DNA from: Anaerolineales bacterium UBA5797
Lineage (GTDB): Bacteria; Chloroflexota; Anaerolineae; Anaerolineales; Villigracilaceae
Direction of reading: 5' to 3'
Assembly: GCA_002418205.1 (NCBI GenBank)
Contig: DIDP01000071.1
Coordinates: 1-25,598, forward strand
Length of the DNA: 25,598 nt
Part shown: positions 6,880-13,892 of the stretch, piece by piece
How the letters are laid out: the number at the start of each line of letters is the position of its first letter
Numbering within the stretch: the stretch's first letter is position 1
Program-made: the position numbers and the translations under genes
The notes under the pieces: generated by a model
Seen by the model: only the letters and a program-made list of their open reading frames with translations
Told to the model about the DNA's origin: nothing
Database searches by the model: none

Positions 6880-7023
6880 CCTCGGTGGTTGAGTAGCGAG
6901 CGCTCTTTGCGAGCGTATCGAAACCACCACTAAGCAAAGGAATTCTTGTAACAAAAATTATTCTTGAAACATGCTGGTTTCGATACGGGCGAAAAAAGCA
7001 TTCGCCCTACTCAACCGGCGGAA
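6880..7023 (+). repeat. Composite dispersed repeat (GGTGGTTGAGTAG / CGATACG...CTACTCAACC) between trpE and trpS
   Basis: The left part, CGGTGGTTGAGTAGCGAGCG with GTATCGAAACCACC (6882-6928), is itself palindromic. The right part has TGCTGGTTTCGATACG (6973-6988) and CGCCCTACTCAACCGGCG (about 7004-7021). The linker words TAAGCAA and TTCTTGTAAC recur in the copy at 20241-20350, so the two form a single composite element family. It fills nearly the whole 180-bp trpE-trpS gap. Confidence 0.8.
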
Positions 7024-7052
7024 CATGAATGAAATAAACGAAAGGACTCAAA

Positions 7053-8102
7053 ATGACAAACAAACCCCGCTTATTAACTGGTGACCGCCCAACGGGACGC
7101 CTCCACCTCGGTCACTACGTCGGCTCACTGGAAAATCGTGTGCGCCTGCAGCATCAATACGAATCCTTCTTCATCATCGCAGACCTGCATACGCTCACGA
7201 CCAAGCCTGAGCCTCAATACATCAAAGAGATTCCAACCTACATCAAGGAAACCGTGTTGGACTATCTCGCTGTTGGCATTGACCCCGAAGTCAGCACCAT
7301 CTTTGTCCAATCGGCGATCCCTGAAACCTATCAATTGAATCTGCTCTTTGAAATGCTGGTCACTGTTCCGCGCTTGGAACGTATGCCAACGTTGAAAGAC
7401 ATGGCACGTGACGCTCACATCGACTCCATGCCGTTCGGTTTGCTCGGTTATCCCGTTCTCCAGGCGGTGGATATTTTGCTTCCCCGCGCACAGGTTGTCC
7501 CGGTGGGACGTGACAACCAATCCCATGTGGAACTCGCCCGCGAGATGGCGCGGCGTTTCAACAATCTCTACGGCGAGACGTTCCCCGAACCTGAACCCAT
7601 CATCGGTGATGTCCCACTGCTCATCGGCACGGACGGACAGAGCAAGATGAGTAAATCCGTGGGCAATGCCATTTATCTCTCCGATGACGCGGAGACGGTC
7701 AAGCAGAAGGTGATGAACATGTACACCGACCCGAATCGTCTGCGCGCCACCGATCCAGGGACAGTCGAAGGCAATCCCGTGTTCATCTATCACGATGCGT
7801 TCAATCCCTCCAAAGCGGAAGTGGACGACCTCAAGGAGCGTTATCGCGCCGGCAAAGTCGGTGACGTGGAAGTCAAGCAGAAGCTCGCCGCCGCCATCAA
7901 CAACTTCCTTGAACCGATCCGTGAGAAGCGAGCGTACTATCTCGCACATCCATTGATCCCCAACGACATGCTCGCAAACGGCATCAACCGCATGCAAGCC
8001 GAAGCCAAAGCCACCATGGAACTCGTCCGCGAACGAACGGGTCTGTCCTATTCACTGGATTTGTTCGTCGATCAGGTGGATATTTTTGGGACGGAAGGAT
8101 AA
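7053..8102 (+). CDS. trpS: Tryptophanyl-tRNA synthetase
   Basis: Charges tRNA-Trp with tryptophan in the cytoplasm. 349 residues, a normal TrpRS length. The class I signatures are present: GDRPTGRLHLGHYVGSL (HIGH motif as HLGH) at about residues 10-26 and KMSKSVGNAIYLSDD (KMSKS) at about residue 200. The segment VPVGRDNQSHVELAREMARRF is typical of the longer TrpS subgroup. AAAGGA precedes the ATG by 8 nt. Lying 180 bp behind trpE with no terminator visible between them, it is probably under the same Trp T-box. That is logical, because synthetase shortage raises uncharged tRNA-Trp, the T-box ligand. Confidence 0.95.
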   Translation: MTNKPRLLTGDRPTGRLHLGHYVGSLENRVRLQHQYESFFIIADLHTLTTKPEPQYIKEIPTYIKETVLDYLAVGIDPEVSTIFVQSAIPETYQLNLLFEMLVTVPRLERMPTLKDMARDAHIDSMPFGLLGYPVLQAVDILLPRAQVVPVGRDNQSHVELAREMARRFNNLYGETFPEPEPIIGDVPLLIGTDGQSKMSKSVGNAIYLSDDAETVKQKVMNMYTDPNRLRATDPGTVEGNPVFIYHDAFNPSKAEVDDLKERYRAGKVGDVEVKQKLAAAINNFLEPIREKRAYYLAHPLIPNDMLANGINRMQAEAKATMELVRERTGLSYSLDLFVDQVDIFGTEG

Positions 8103-8109
8103 CAAAGAC

Positions 8110-8174
8110 CTAACCACGGAGTCACTGAGTCACGGAGATTCTTTATAAGATTTTCTCGGCGTCTCAGTGGTTAG
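8110..8174. repeat. Dispersed inverted repeat, CTAACCACGGAG...CTCAGTGGTTAG
   Basis: CTAACCAC (8110-8117) with GGAGTCACTGAGTCACGGAG is closed by CTCAGTGGTTAG (8163-8174). It lies between the convergent ends of trpS and the small membrane protein gene. It resembles the CACGGAGACACGGAG low-complexity repeats common in environmental genomes. It could act as a weak bidirectional terminator hairpin, but there is no good T tract. Confidence 0.55.
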
Positions 8175-8179
8175 AAAGT

Positions 8180-8491
8180 TCAAAGACTCTCGAGGTAGAT
8201 AATCGTGACAATCGGAATAATCCAAGCTACAGCCTGCAAAGCCAGCACCATCAATGATTGTTTGGGTTGCTTGGGTAGCCACTTGACCGCGAAATATCCA
8301 GCGATGGGAAGTTGCGCAACCATGATGAATTGAAAGATGCGAGCGGGTGCGCCTTCGTCACCATTGCCTGAACTGGCGAAGCCATTGATTGCGACAAAGA
8401 CTACGATCATCGCCAGCGCCACGAACGACATCGCTAAAGGAATCCATGCGCTGGGTTGTTTGAACAAAGAATTGTTTTCTGAATTTGTCAT
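8180..8491 (-). CDS. Small hypothetical membrane protein inside the trp cluster
   Basis: A 103-residue protein that I do not recognise. It has three clear hydrophobic segments: WIPLAMSFVALAMIVVFVAI (about residues 17-36), FQFIMVAQLPIAGYFAVKWL (about 53-72) and LMVLALQAVAWIIPIVTIIYL (about 80-100), so it should be an inner-membrane protein. AAAGGAG lies 7 nt before its ATG and a good promoter sits upstream (8515-8543). It runs opposite to the trp genes and separates trpE-trpS from trpGD. A tryptophan transport or sensing role is only a guess from position; an unrelated insertion is equally possible. Confidence 0.75.
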   Translation of the reverse strand: MTNSENNSLFKQPSAWIPLAMSFVALAMIVVFVAINGFASSGNGDEGAPARIFQFIMVAQLPIAGYFAVKWLPKQPKQSLMVLALQAVAWIIPIVTIIYLESL

Positions 8492-8514
8492 GACAGTTCT
8501 CCTTTCATAAGGAA

Positions 8515-8543
8515 ATTATATGACTTATGACCTCCAAATTCAA
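8515..8543 (-). promoter_or_regulatory. Promoter of the small membrane protein gene
   Basis: On the minus strand, TTGAAT (plus 8538-8543) and TATAAT (plus 8515-8520) are 17 bp apart, about 24 bp upstream of the start codon at 8491. The divergent trpGD gene starts at 8581. No equally good plus-strand promoter and no second T-box was found in the 89-bp gap 8492-8580. Confidence 0.65.
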
Positions 8544-8580
8544 TCAAAGACTCTCAAGATGAGCGAGAAAGGATAGCCCT

Positions 8581-10200
8581 ATGCTCGTACTAATCGATAA
8601 CTACGACTCGTTTACTTATAACCTCGTCCAATACTTCGGCGAACTCGGCGCGGACATCAAAGTCTTTCGTAACGACCAGGTGACGATGAATCAACTTATT
8701 GCGCTGAATCCGAGTCACCTTGTCATTTCTCCAGGTCCAGGCGAACCCATCAAAGATGATGGCATTTCATCCGATGCCATCAAACACTTCGACGGCAAGA
8801 TTCCCGTGCTCGGAGTCTGCCTCGGGCATCAAGTTCTCGGCGCAGTCTTCGGTGGCAAAGTGGACCGCGCTCAACGCCTCATGCACGGCAAGACCTCCAA
8901 AGTGATTCACAACGGGCAGGGCATCTTCAAAGGCATCCCGTCGCCGTTCGAAGCGATGCGCTATCACTCGCTCGTGGTCTATGATCCCATCCCTGCCGAA
9001 CTGGAAGTGACCGCCGTCACCCCAGAAGAAGAAATCATGGGACTCAAACACAAAGAACATCACACCTATGGCGTGCAGTTCCATCCCGAATCCATTTTGA
9101 CAGAACACGGCAAGCAACTGCTCAAAAACTTTTTAGATTTGAATCCTGCTCCTGCCGCGAAAGGAGAACTCTCCATGCTCAAACAATTTATTGCCAAAGC
9201 CATCAACCATACCGATCTCACCTCCGAAGAAGCAGAGCAAGCCATGACCATCATCATGACGGGTCAAGCCACGCCCGCGCAGATCGGTGCGTATCTCGTT
9301 GCCCTCCGCATGAAAGGCGAGACCATCCCTGAGATCACAGGTTCTGTCCGCGCCATGCGTGCCAACGCGGTCAAGGTAAAACTGGACACAACTGAATCTG
9401 TTTACGATATCGTTGGCACTGGCGGCGATGGCGCACATACCTTCAACATCTCCACCGCCGCGGCGTTCGTCCTGGCAGGCACGGGGCGCAAGGTCGCCAA
9501 GCATGGCAACCGCGCCGCCTCCTCACAATGCGGCTCTGCCGATGTCCTCTCTGCCCTCGGCGTCAATCTTGATCTCACGGCTGAGCAGGTTGCTCAAGCC
9601 ATCCAGCAGGTTGGCATCGGATTCATGTTTGCGCCCAAGTTCCATCCCGCAATGAAACATGCCATTGGTCCGCGCAAGGAGATCGGTCAACGTACCATCT
9701 TCAACATCCTCGGTCCGCTTACCAACCCTGCGGGTGCGCACATCCAACTCACGGGTGTCTTCGATCCCAAACTCACCGAGCCACTTGCACACGTCCTCAA
9801 CGAACTCGGTTCCAAAGCCGCCCTCGTCATTCACGGCGCGAACGGTCTTGACGAGCTCAACACCACCGGTGCGAATCGTGTCAGTCACCTGAGGAACGGC
9901 ACGGTCGAGACCTACGATCTGCATCCATCCGACCTGGGTCTTGGGCAGTCCATGGTGCAAGACCTGCGCGGCGGCACCCCCGACGAGTCCGCGCAGATGA
10001 TGCGCGACCTCCTTGGCAACAGGCTCAATGGCGCCCGCCGCGACGCGGTCCTGCTCAACGCTGCCGCCGCCCTCGCCGCCGAAACCGGCGATTTCAAATC
10101 CGCCCTTGCCGAAGCCCAAGCCTCGCTCGATAGCGGCAATGCCCTCGCCAAGCTCAACGCGCTGATTGAATTTACTAGGCAGTTCCAGACGCTTCAATGA
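8581..10200 (+). CDS. trpGD: Bifunctional anthranilate synthase component II / anthranilate phosphoribosyltransferase (TrpG-TrpD fusion)
   Basis: 539 residues. Residues 1-190 are the class I glutamine amidotransferase that supplies ammonia to TrpE: LIDNYDSFTYNL, SPGPGEP, the nucleophile Cys in GVCLGHQVLG (about residue 80), and the catalytic His-Glu of VQFHPES. Residues 199-539 are anthranilate phosphoribosyltransferase (anthranilate plus PRPP): DIVGTGGDGAHTFNIST (PRPP-binding GTGGD), KHGNRAASSQCGSAD, FNILGPLTNPA and VHGANGLDE-like IHGANGLDE. The short linker at about 190-198 is NPAPAAKGE. AAAGGA (8567-8572) precedes the first ATG. The trpC start overlaps the stop by 4 bp. The same fusion occurs in enterobacteria, but here the junction keeps a ribosome binding site and ATG. 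Confidence 0.95.
   Translation: MLVLIDNYDSFTYNLVQYFGELGADIKVFRNDQVTMNQLIALNPSHLVISPGPGEPIKDDGISSDAIKHFDGKIPVLGVCLGHQVLGAVFGGKVDRAQRLMHGKTSKVIHNGQGIFKGIPSPFEAMRYHSLVVYDPIPAELEVTAVTPEEEIMGLKHKEHHTYGVQFHPESILTEHGKQLLKNFLDLNPAPAAKGELSMLKQFIAKAINHTDLTSEEAEQAMTIIMTGQATPAQIGAYLVALRMKGETIPEITGSVRAMRANAVKVKLDTTESVYDIVGTGGDGAHTFNISTAAAFVLAGTGRKVAKHGNRAASSQCGSADVLSALGVNLDLTAEQVAQAIQQVGIGFMFAPKFHPAMKHAIGPRKEIGQRTIFNILGPLTNPAGAHIQLTGVFDPKLTEPLAHVLNELGSKAALVIHGANGLDELNTTGANRVSHLRNGTVETYDLHPSDLGLGQSMVQDLRGGTPDESAQMMRDLLGNRLNGARRDAVLLNAAAALAAETGDFKSALAEAQASLDSGNALAKLNALIEFTRQFQTLQ
9161..9177 (+). promoter_or_regulatory. Internal ribosome binding site and ATG at the trpG/trpD junction
   Basis: AAGGAGA (9161-9167) stands 7 nt before an in-frame ATG (9175-9177, codon 199), exactly where the TrpD domain begins (MLKQFIAKAINH). 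Initiation here would give a free 341-residue TrpD, the normal length of the separate enzyme. The bases also encode the linker KGELS, so this may be a relic of the fusion or an active second start. Confidence 0.6.
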
Positions 10201-11033
10201 ATATTCTCGCCAGGATCATCGAACAGAAGAAGCTGGAGATCGCGGCGCTCGACGCCCAAGCCCTACGTCGCGCTGCGGACTCTGCTCTTGCGCCCCGTGA
10301 TTTTCTCGCCGCACTCAAGCGCCGCCGCTTCGGGACTCATCCTTCGACTGGCTCAGGACAACGCCCAGCTCTGATCGCTGAACTCAAACGTGCTTCACCC
10401 TCAAAGGGACTCCTCGCTCCGCACCTCGACCTCTTTCAGGTAGCAGACATCTACACTCAAAACGGTGCCTCTGCCATCTCCGTGTTGACCGACGAGAAGT
10501 TTTTCATGGGCAAACTTGAGGCATTGCGTGAACTGCGCTTTGAACGGAAATCTGAATTGCCGTTGCTCAGAAAAGACTTCACGATAGATGAAGTCCAACT
10601 CTACGAAGCACGCGCCAACGGAGCAGATGCCATTCTCCTCATCGCCGCCGCATTGACTGACGATAAGCTGTTCGCCGATTTACACTCTTGTGCACTGGGC
10701 TTGGGACTGACTGCATTGGTTGAAGTTCACAATGAAGAAGAAACTGAACGGGCGATGAGGTTGAAAGATGTGAAATTGATTGGTATCAACAATCGCAATC
10801 TTGCTACCTTCGATGTCACTCTTGAGACAACAGAAAAACTCCGCCCGATGATTCCCTCTGAGATAGCTATTATCGCTGAAAGTGGGATCTTCACTGCCAG
10901 CGACGTGGAGCGCTTGGCAAAAGCCAACGTGGATGCCATTTTGGTCGGCGAAGCATTGGTGACTTCGGAGGATATCCCTGCGAAGGTGAGAGAGTTATCT
11001 GGAATAAATGTCGTTGCGAGGAGGGAACGATAG
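10197..11033 (+). CDS. trpC: Indole-3-glycerol phosphate synthase
   Basis: Closes the indole ring from carboxyphenylaminodeoxyribulose phosphate (TIM barrel, cytoplasmic). 278 residues, slightly long. Conserved pieces: LIAELKRASPSKGLL (catalytic Lys), ISVLTDEKFFMG, PLLRKDFTIDEVQLYEARANGADAILLI (catalytic Lys in RKDF), ALVEVHNEEE, IGINNRNLATF, IAESGI and ILVGEAL. The start overlaps the trpGD stop (ATGA). Two oddities come from dispersed repeats: residues about 47-56 (THPSTGSGQR) are an in-frame insert just before the first active-site strand, and the last residues (NVVARRER) and the stop codon are read from the CATTGCGAG-type repeat that follows. Confidence 0.95.
   Translation: MNILARIIEQKKLEIAALDAQALRRAADSALAPRDFLAALKRRRFGTHPSTGSGQRPALIAELKRASPSKGLLAPHLDLFQVADIYTQNGASAISVLTDEKFFMGKLEALRELRFERKSELPLLRKDFTIDEVQLYEARANGADAILLIAAALTDDKLFADLHSCALGLGLTALVEVHNEEETERAMRLKDVKLIGINNRNLATFDVTLETTEKLRPMIPSEIAIIAESGIFTASDVERLAKANVDAILVGEALVTSEDIPAKVRELSGINVVARRER
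10338..10364 (-). repeat. Dispersed repeat inserted in frame inside trpC
   Basis: CATCCTTCGACTGGCTCAGG plus ACAACGC encodes HPSTGSGQR. Its reverse complement contains CCTGAGCCAGTCGAAGGATG, the same CTGAGC...GTCGAAG core found in trpE (5801-5842) and aroE (24077-24102), here in the opposite orientation. Confidence 0.78.
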
Positions 11034-11126
11034 CGAGCGACGAAGCAATCTCCTGCTATGCTCGTGTAAAGTGGAGTTTGCCAGATAAGAGGAGATTGCT
11101 TCGGGGCTATCGCCCCTCGCAATGAC
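11010..11126 (+). repeat. Dispersed repeat pair (GTCRTTGCGAG...GAAGCAATCTC) between trpC and trpF
   Basis: GTCGTTGCGAGGAGGG (11010-11025) and CGACGAAGCAATCTCC (about 11038-11053) are mirrored by GGAGATTGCTTCGGGGC (11091-11107) and GCCCCTCGCAATGAC (about 11112-11126). The terminal inverted repeats are near perfect. The left half encodes the trpC C-terminus and stop; the right half folds as its own hairpin just ahead of trpF. A half copy follows at 11801-11838. Confidence 0.82.
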
Positions 11127-11140
11127 ATGGTTGAGAGAAT

Positions 11141-11776
11141 ATGACCAAAATCAAAATCTGCGGAATCAAAATTTTGGACGATGCGCTTGCTGCCATTGAT
11201 GCGGGAGCCGACTATCTGGGATTCAATTTCTATCCTAAAAGCATACGCTTTGTTGAAAAACAAACTTGTGTAGAAATTACATCAGTTTTGAGAAAAGAAT
11301 ATCCACAGATCGAACTCTTCGGTGTGTTTGTTAATTCCTCCGTTGAAGAGGTGAAGGACATCCTGCAAATCTGTTCATTGGATTTGGCACAATTGCACGG
11401 TGATGAGACGCCAGAGATGTTGACGGTACTCAATGGCAAGGCGTTCAAGGCGTTTCGTGGTATCCCTGAAAGTGTAGATGGATTTGCCAGGAGTGAACCG
11501 CCTGCATTTTTGCTGGATGCTTCTGTGAAAGGCGTCTACGGCGGGAGTGGAGTCACTGCGGATTGGGATGGCGCGGCGGAGTTGGCGAAGAAATATCCGT
11601 TATTGCTGGCGGGTGGATTGACTCCAGAGAATGTCGCGGAGGCGGTTGGCAGAGTCAAACCGTGGGGGGTGGATGTGGCATCGGGTGTGGAGTCAGCCCC
11701 GGGGGAGAAAGATCCGAGCAGGATGAAGGCGTTCGTGCAGGCAATGCGCAATGCTGAGAATAAAGTTCGAGCGTAG
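11141..11776 (+). CDS. trpF: Phosphoribosylanthranilate isomerase
   Basis: Amadori isomerisation of phosphoribosylanthranilate to the TrpC substrate. 211 residues, a normal monodomain TIM barrel. KICGIKILDDALAAIDAGAD carries the catalytic Cys, YLGFNFYPKSIRFV the first phosphate region, LDLAQLHGDE the central QLHG motif, FLLDASVKGVYGGSGVTADW the catalytic Asp and Gly-rich loop, LLAGGLTPENVAEAV the phosphate loop, and GVDVASGVESAPGEKD the C-terminal signature. The local ribosome binding site is weak (GAGAG, 3 nt before the ATG); a stronger GAGGAG lies upstream of the repeat hairpin. The gene is separated from trpC by 107 bp of repeat. Confidence 0.95.
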   Translation: MTKIKICGIKILDDALAAIDAGADYLGFNFYPKSIRFVEKQTCVEITSVLRKEYPQIELFGVFVNSSVEEVKDILQICSLDLAQLHGDETPEMLTVLNGKAFKAFRGIPESVDGFARSEPPAFLLDASVKGVYGGSGVTADWDGAAELAKKYPLLLAGGLTPENVAEAVGRVKPWGVDVASGVESAPGEKDPSRMKAFVQAMRNAENKVRA

Positions 11777-11800
11777 ATAAAAGTTTGGATCATCCAAAAG

Positions 11801-11838
11801 AGAAGGAGATTGCTTCGCCCTATCGGGCTCGCAATGAC
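11801..11838 (+). repeat. Half-copy of the CATTGCGAG repeat forming a hairpin between the trpB Shine-Dalgarno and ATG
   Basis: AGAAGGAG (11801-11808) is followed directly by ATTGC (11809-11813) pairing with GCAAT (11831-11835), and GCCC (11817-11820) pairing with GGGC (11825-11828) around the loop TATC. Eight bases after the hairpin comes the trpB ATG (11844). Linear SD-to-ATG spacing is 35 nt; with the hairpin folded it is 8 nt. Confidence 0.72.
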
Positions 11839-11843
11839 ATGTT

Positions 11844-13037
11844 ATGACATTATTACCACATAAATTTGGTCCGTACGGCGGACAGTTTGTGCCGGAAACA
11901 TTGATGCCCGCGTTGATCGAGTTGGAAGAGGCGTTCGTGGCGGCGAGGGCGGATGTCCAATTTCAAAAAGAGTTCAACAAATTGATGGCGTCGTTCGTCG
12001 GACGACCAACACCGTTGACCTATGCAAAACGTCTGTCTGAAAAATTGGGCGGCGCGCAGATCTATTTGAAGCGCGAAGACCTGGCACACACAGGTGCGCA
12101 CAAGATCAACAACGCATTGGGGCAGGCGCTGCTGGCAAAGCGGATGGGGAAGCGGCGCATGGTGGCAGAGACGGGCGCGGGTCAGCACGGCGTGGCATCG
12201 GCAACCGCGGCGGCATTGCTGGGATTCGAATGCGTGGTGTACATGGGCGAAGTGGACATTGCGCGTCAAGAGCCGAACGTGTTTCGGATGAAACTGCTTG
12301 GCTCGGAAGTGCGACCCGTAAGTTCGGGGACGAAGACGTTGAAGGACGCGATCAATGAGGCGATCCGCGATTGGGTGACCAACGTGCGCGATACGCATTA
12401 TTTGCTCGGCTCGGCGCTGGGACCACATCCGTACCCGACGATAGTGCGCGAATTCCAATCGGTGATTGGTACGGAGGCACGCGAACAGATGATGATGGAA
12501 GTGGGGTGCTTGCCTGACACGGTCATTGCGTGTGTGGGCGGCGGGTCGAATGCGATCGGAGTCTTTAGCGGATTTGTGAACGATGAACAGGTGGAGTTGA
12601 TCGGCGTCGAAGCGGGTGGAAGCGGGATCGAAACTGGTAAACACGCAGCACGATTCGGCGACCCATCCAAAGGACGGGTGGGAGTCATTCACGGTACACG
12701 GACGTATGTGTTGCAGGATGAAGATGGTCAGATCGCAGAGACCCATTCTGTCTCGGCAGGGTTGGATTACGCGGCGGTCGGACCCGAACATGCGTTGATG
12801 CGCGATACCGAGCGGGCGTTTTATACATCGGCGACAGATACGGAAGCATTGGATGCGTTCCAGACCTTGTGCCATACGGAGGGGATCATCCCTGCGCTGG
12901 AGTCGTCCCATGCGGTGGCGGAGGTCATCAAGCGTGCGCCGAGGATGCGGAAGGATCAGGTGATTCTTGTGAATTTGTCGGGGCGAGGGGACAAGGATTT
13001 GAATACTGTGATCAAGGAATTGGGCACGGAGTTTTGA
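11844..13037 (+). CDS. trpB: Tryptophan synthase beta chain
   Basis: PLP enzyme joining indole and serine to tryptophan, working as an alpha2-beta2 complex with TrpA. 397 residues, the usual length of the TrpB1 type. LPHKFGPYGGQFVPETLMPAL is the standard N-terminus; the PLP lysine lies in KREDLAHTGAHKINNALGQ (about residue 87); AETGAGQHGVASA, the phosphate-binding CVGGGSNAIG (about residue 232) and the C-terminal ILVNLSGRGDKD are all intact. The nearby upstream ATG at 11839 runs straight into TGA, so 11844 is the start. It has no Shine-Dalgarno at normal linear distance; see the repeat hairpin at 11801-11838. Its TGA stop overlaps the start of the next repeat. Confidence 0.96.
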   Translation: MTLLPHKFGPYGGQFVPETLMPALIELEEAFVAARADVQFQKEFNKLMASFVGRPTPLTYAKRLSEKLGGAQIYLKREDLAHTGAHKINNALGQALLAKRMGKRRMVAETGAGQHGVASATAAALLGFECVVYMGEVDIARQEPNVFRMKLLGSEVRPVSSGTKTLKDAINEAIRDWVTNVRDTHYLLGSALGPHPYPTIVREFQSVIGTEAREQMMMEVGCLPDTVIACVGGGSNAIGVFSGFVNDEQVELIGVEAGGSGIETGKHAARFGDPSKGRVGVIHGTRTYVLQDEDGQIAETHSVSAGLDYAAVGPEHALMRDTERAFYTSATDTEALDAFQTLCHTEGIIPALESSHAVAEVIKRAPRMRKDQVILVNLSGRGDKDLNTVIKELGTEF

Positions 13038-13109
13038 ACCGCTAAGAGCGCAAAGTCCGCAAAGATTTTTAAAAAGGTTTTCTTCACGATCTTAGCGTGC
13101 TTCGCGGTT
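13037..13109. repeat. Dispersed inverted repeat AACCGC...GCGGTT between trpB and trpA
   Basis: AACCGCTAAGAGCGCAAAG (13037-13055) with TCCGCAAAGA, then TCTTCACGATCTTAGCGTGC and TTCGCGGTT (to 13109), form imperfect inverted arms around an AT-rich centre. It starts on the last base of the trpB stop codon and stops just before the trpA ribosome binding site. It resembles AACCGCAAAGAGCGCAAAG-type repeats of related genomes. Confidence 0.65.
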
Positions 13110-13124
13110 AAAAAAGGAATGACA

Positions 13125-13892
13125 ATGAGCAGAATTACAGAAGCTTTCAAAAACAAACCGATCTTCATGCCTTACTTCCCATTGGGCTACCCTGACCTGG
13201 ACACATCCATTGATGTGATCGAAGCGCTCGCCAAAAACGGCGCGGACTTGATCGAGGTGGGACTGTCGTTCTCCGATCCACTCGCGGATGGACCTGTGAT
13301 TCAACACGCCACACAAATTGCGTTGGAAAAAGGAATCGCAGTCAAGAAGTCTATCGAAGCTATTGGGGAATTGCGCAACCGTGGCGTGACCATCCCGTTG
13401 ATTCTGATGGGATATTACAATCCCATGCTGGCGTATGGACTGGAGAAATTTGTCCGTGATGCGAAAGAAGCAGGCGCGGATGGCTTCATCATCCCTGATC
13501 TGCCGATGGAAGAGTCAGAAGAGTTTATAAAGGTTGCGGGTGATTTGCCGTTGATTCCGATGCTTGCGCCGACATCCTCACCTGAACGCATGGAAATGAT
13601 TGCTCGCAACGCGCAGGGATTTATCTATCTCGTTTCGGTGACGGGCATCACGGGAGAGCGCAAGTCATTGGCGGAGGGACTGGGTGATTTGATCGCGCAA
13701 GTGCGTGAACACACGTCCGCGCCTGTGTGTGTGGGATTTGGCATCGGCACACCCGAACAAGCTAAGGAAGTTGGAGAGATGGCGGATGGAGTTATTGTGG
13801 GGACAGCTTGCGTGAGGACGATTGGCGGGAGTGAGAGTCCCGTCGAGACGGCGAGGGAGTTTGCGAAGAGTTTTGCAAAAGTATTACGATGA
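13125..13892 (+). CDS. trpA: Tryptophan synthase alpha chain
   Basis: Cleaves indole-3-glycerol phosphate and channels indole to TrpB. 255 residues, typical TIM barrel. FMPYFPLGYPDLD, the catalytic Glu in DLIEVGLSFSDPLADGP with the catalytic Asp in SDPLADG, LILMGYYNPMLAYG, GFIIPDLPMEE, LAPTSSPERM, FIYLVSVTGITG and VGFGIGTPEQAKEV are all present. An ATG at 13119 is directly adjacent to the AAAAAGGA Shine-Dalgarno and cannot use it; the ATG at 13125 has 6-nt spacing and is preferred. The last gene of the trp set, it ends convergently, with a 9-bp overlap with the phosphotransferase gene on the other strand. Confidence 0.96.
   Translation: MSRITEAFKNKPIFMPYFPLGYPDLDTSIDVIEALAKNGADLIEVGLSFSDPLADGPVIQHATQIALEKGIAVKKSIEAIGELRNRGVTIPLILMGYYNPMLAYGLEKFVRDAKEAGADGFIIPDLPMEESEEFIKVAGDLPLIPMLAPTSSPERMEMIARNAQGFIYLVSVTGITGERKSLAEGLGDLIAQVREHTSAPVCVGFGIGTPEQAKEVGEMADGVIVGTACVRTIGGSESPVETAREFAKSFAKVLR

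Noticed and set aside
6880..7023. CRISPR array or insertion sequence in the repeat-rich gaps
   Set aside because: The repeats are palindromic pairs without regularly spaced unique spacers, and no transposase or cas gene is present in the window.
7125..7997. Long minus-strand open frame (290 codons) opposite trpS
   Set aside because: It mirrors the trpS codons, has no family-like motif and lies antisense to a fully conserved synthetase; a coding shadow.
8492..8580. Second T-box or attenuator ahead of trpGD
   Set aside because: No T-box core, no specifier-like loop, no Trp-rich short ORF and no terminator in these 89 bp.
9523..10197. Minus-strand open frame opposite the TrpD domain
   Set aside because: Gly/Glu-rich shadow of a conserved plus-strand domain with no recognisable fold signature.
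11853..12911. Long minus-strand open frame (352 codons) opposite trpB
   Set aside because: Cys/His/Arg-rich composition typical of an antisense shadow; trpB on the plus strand is unmistakable.
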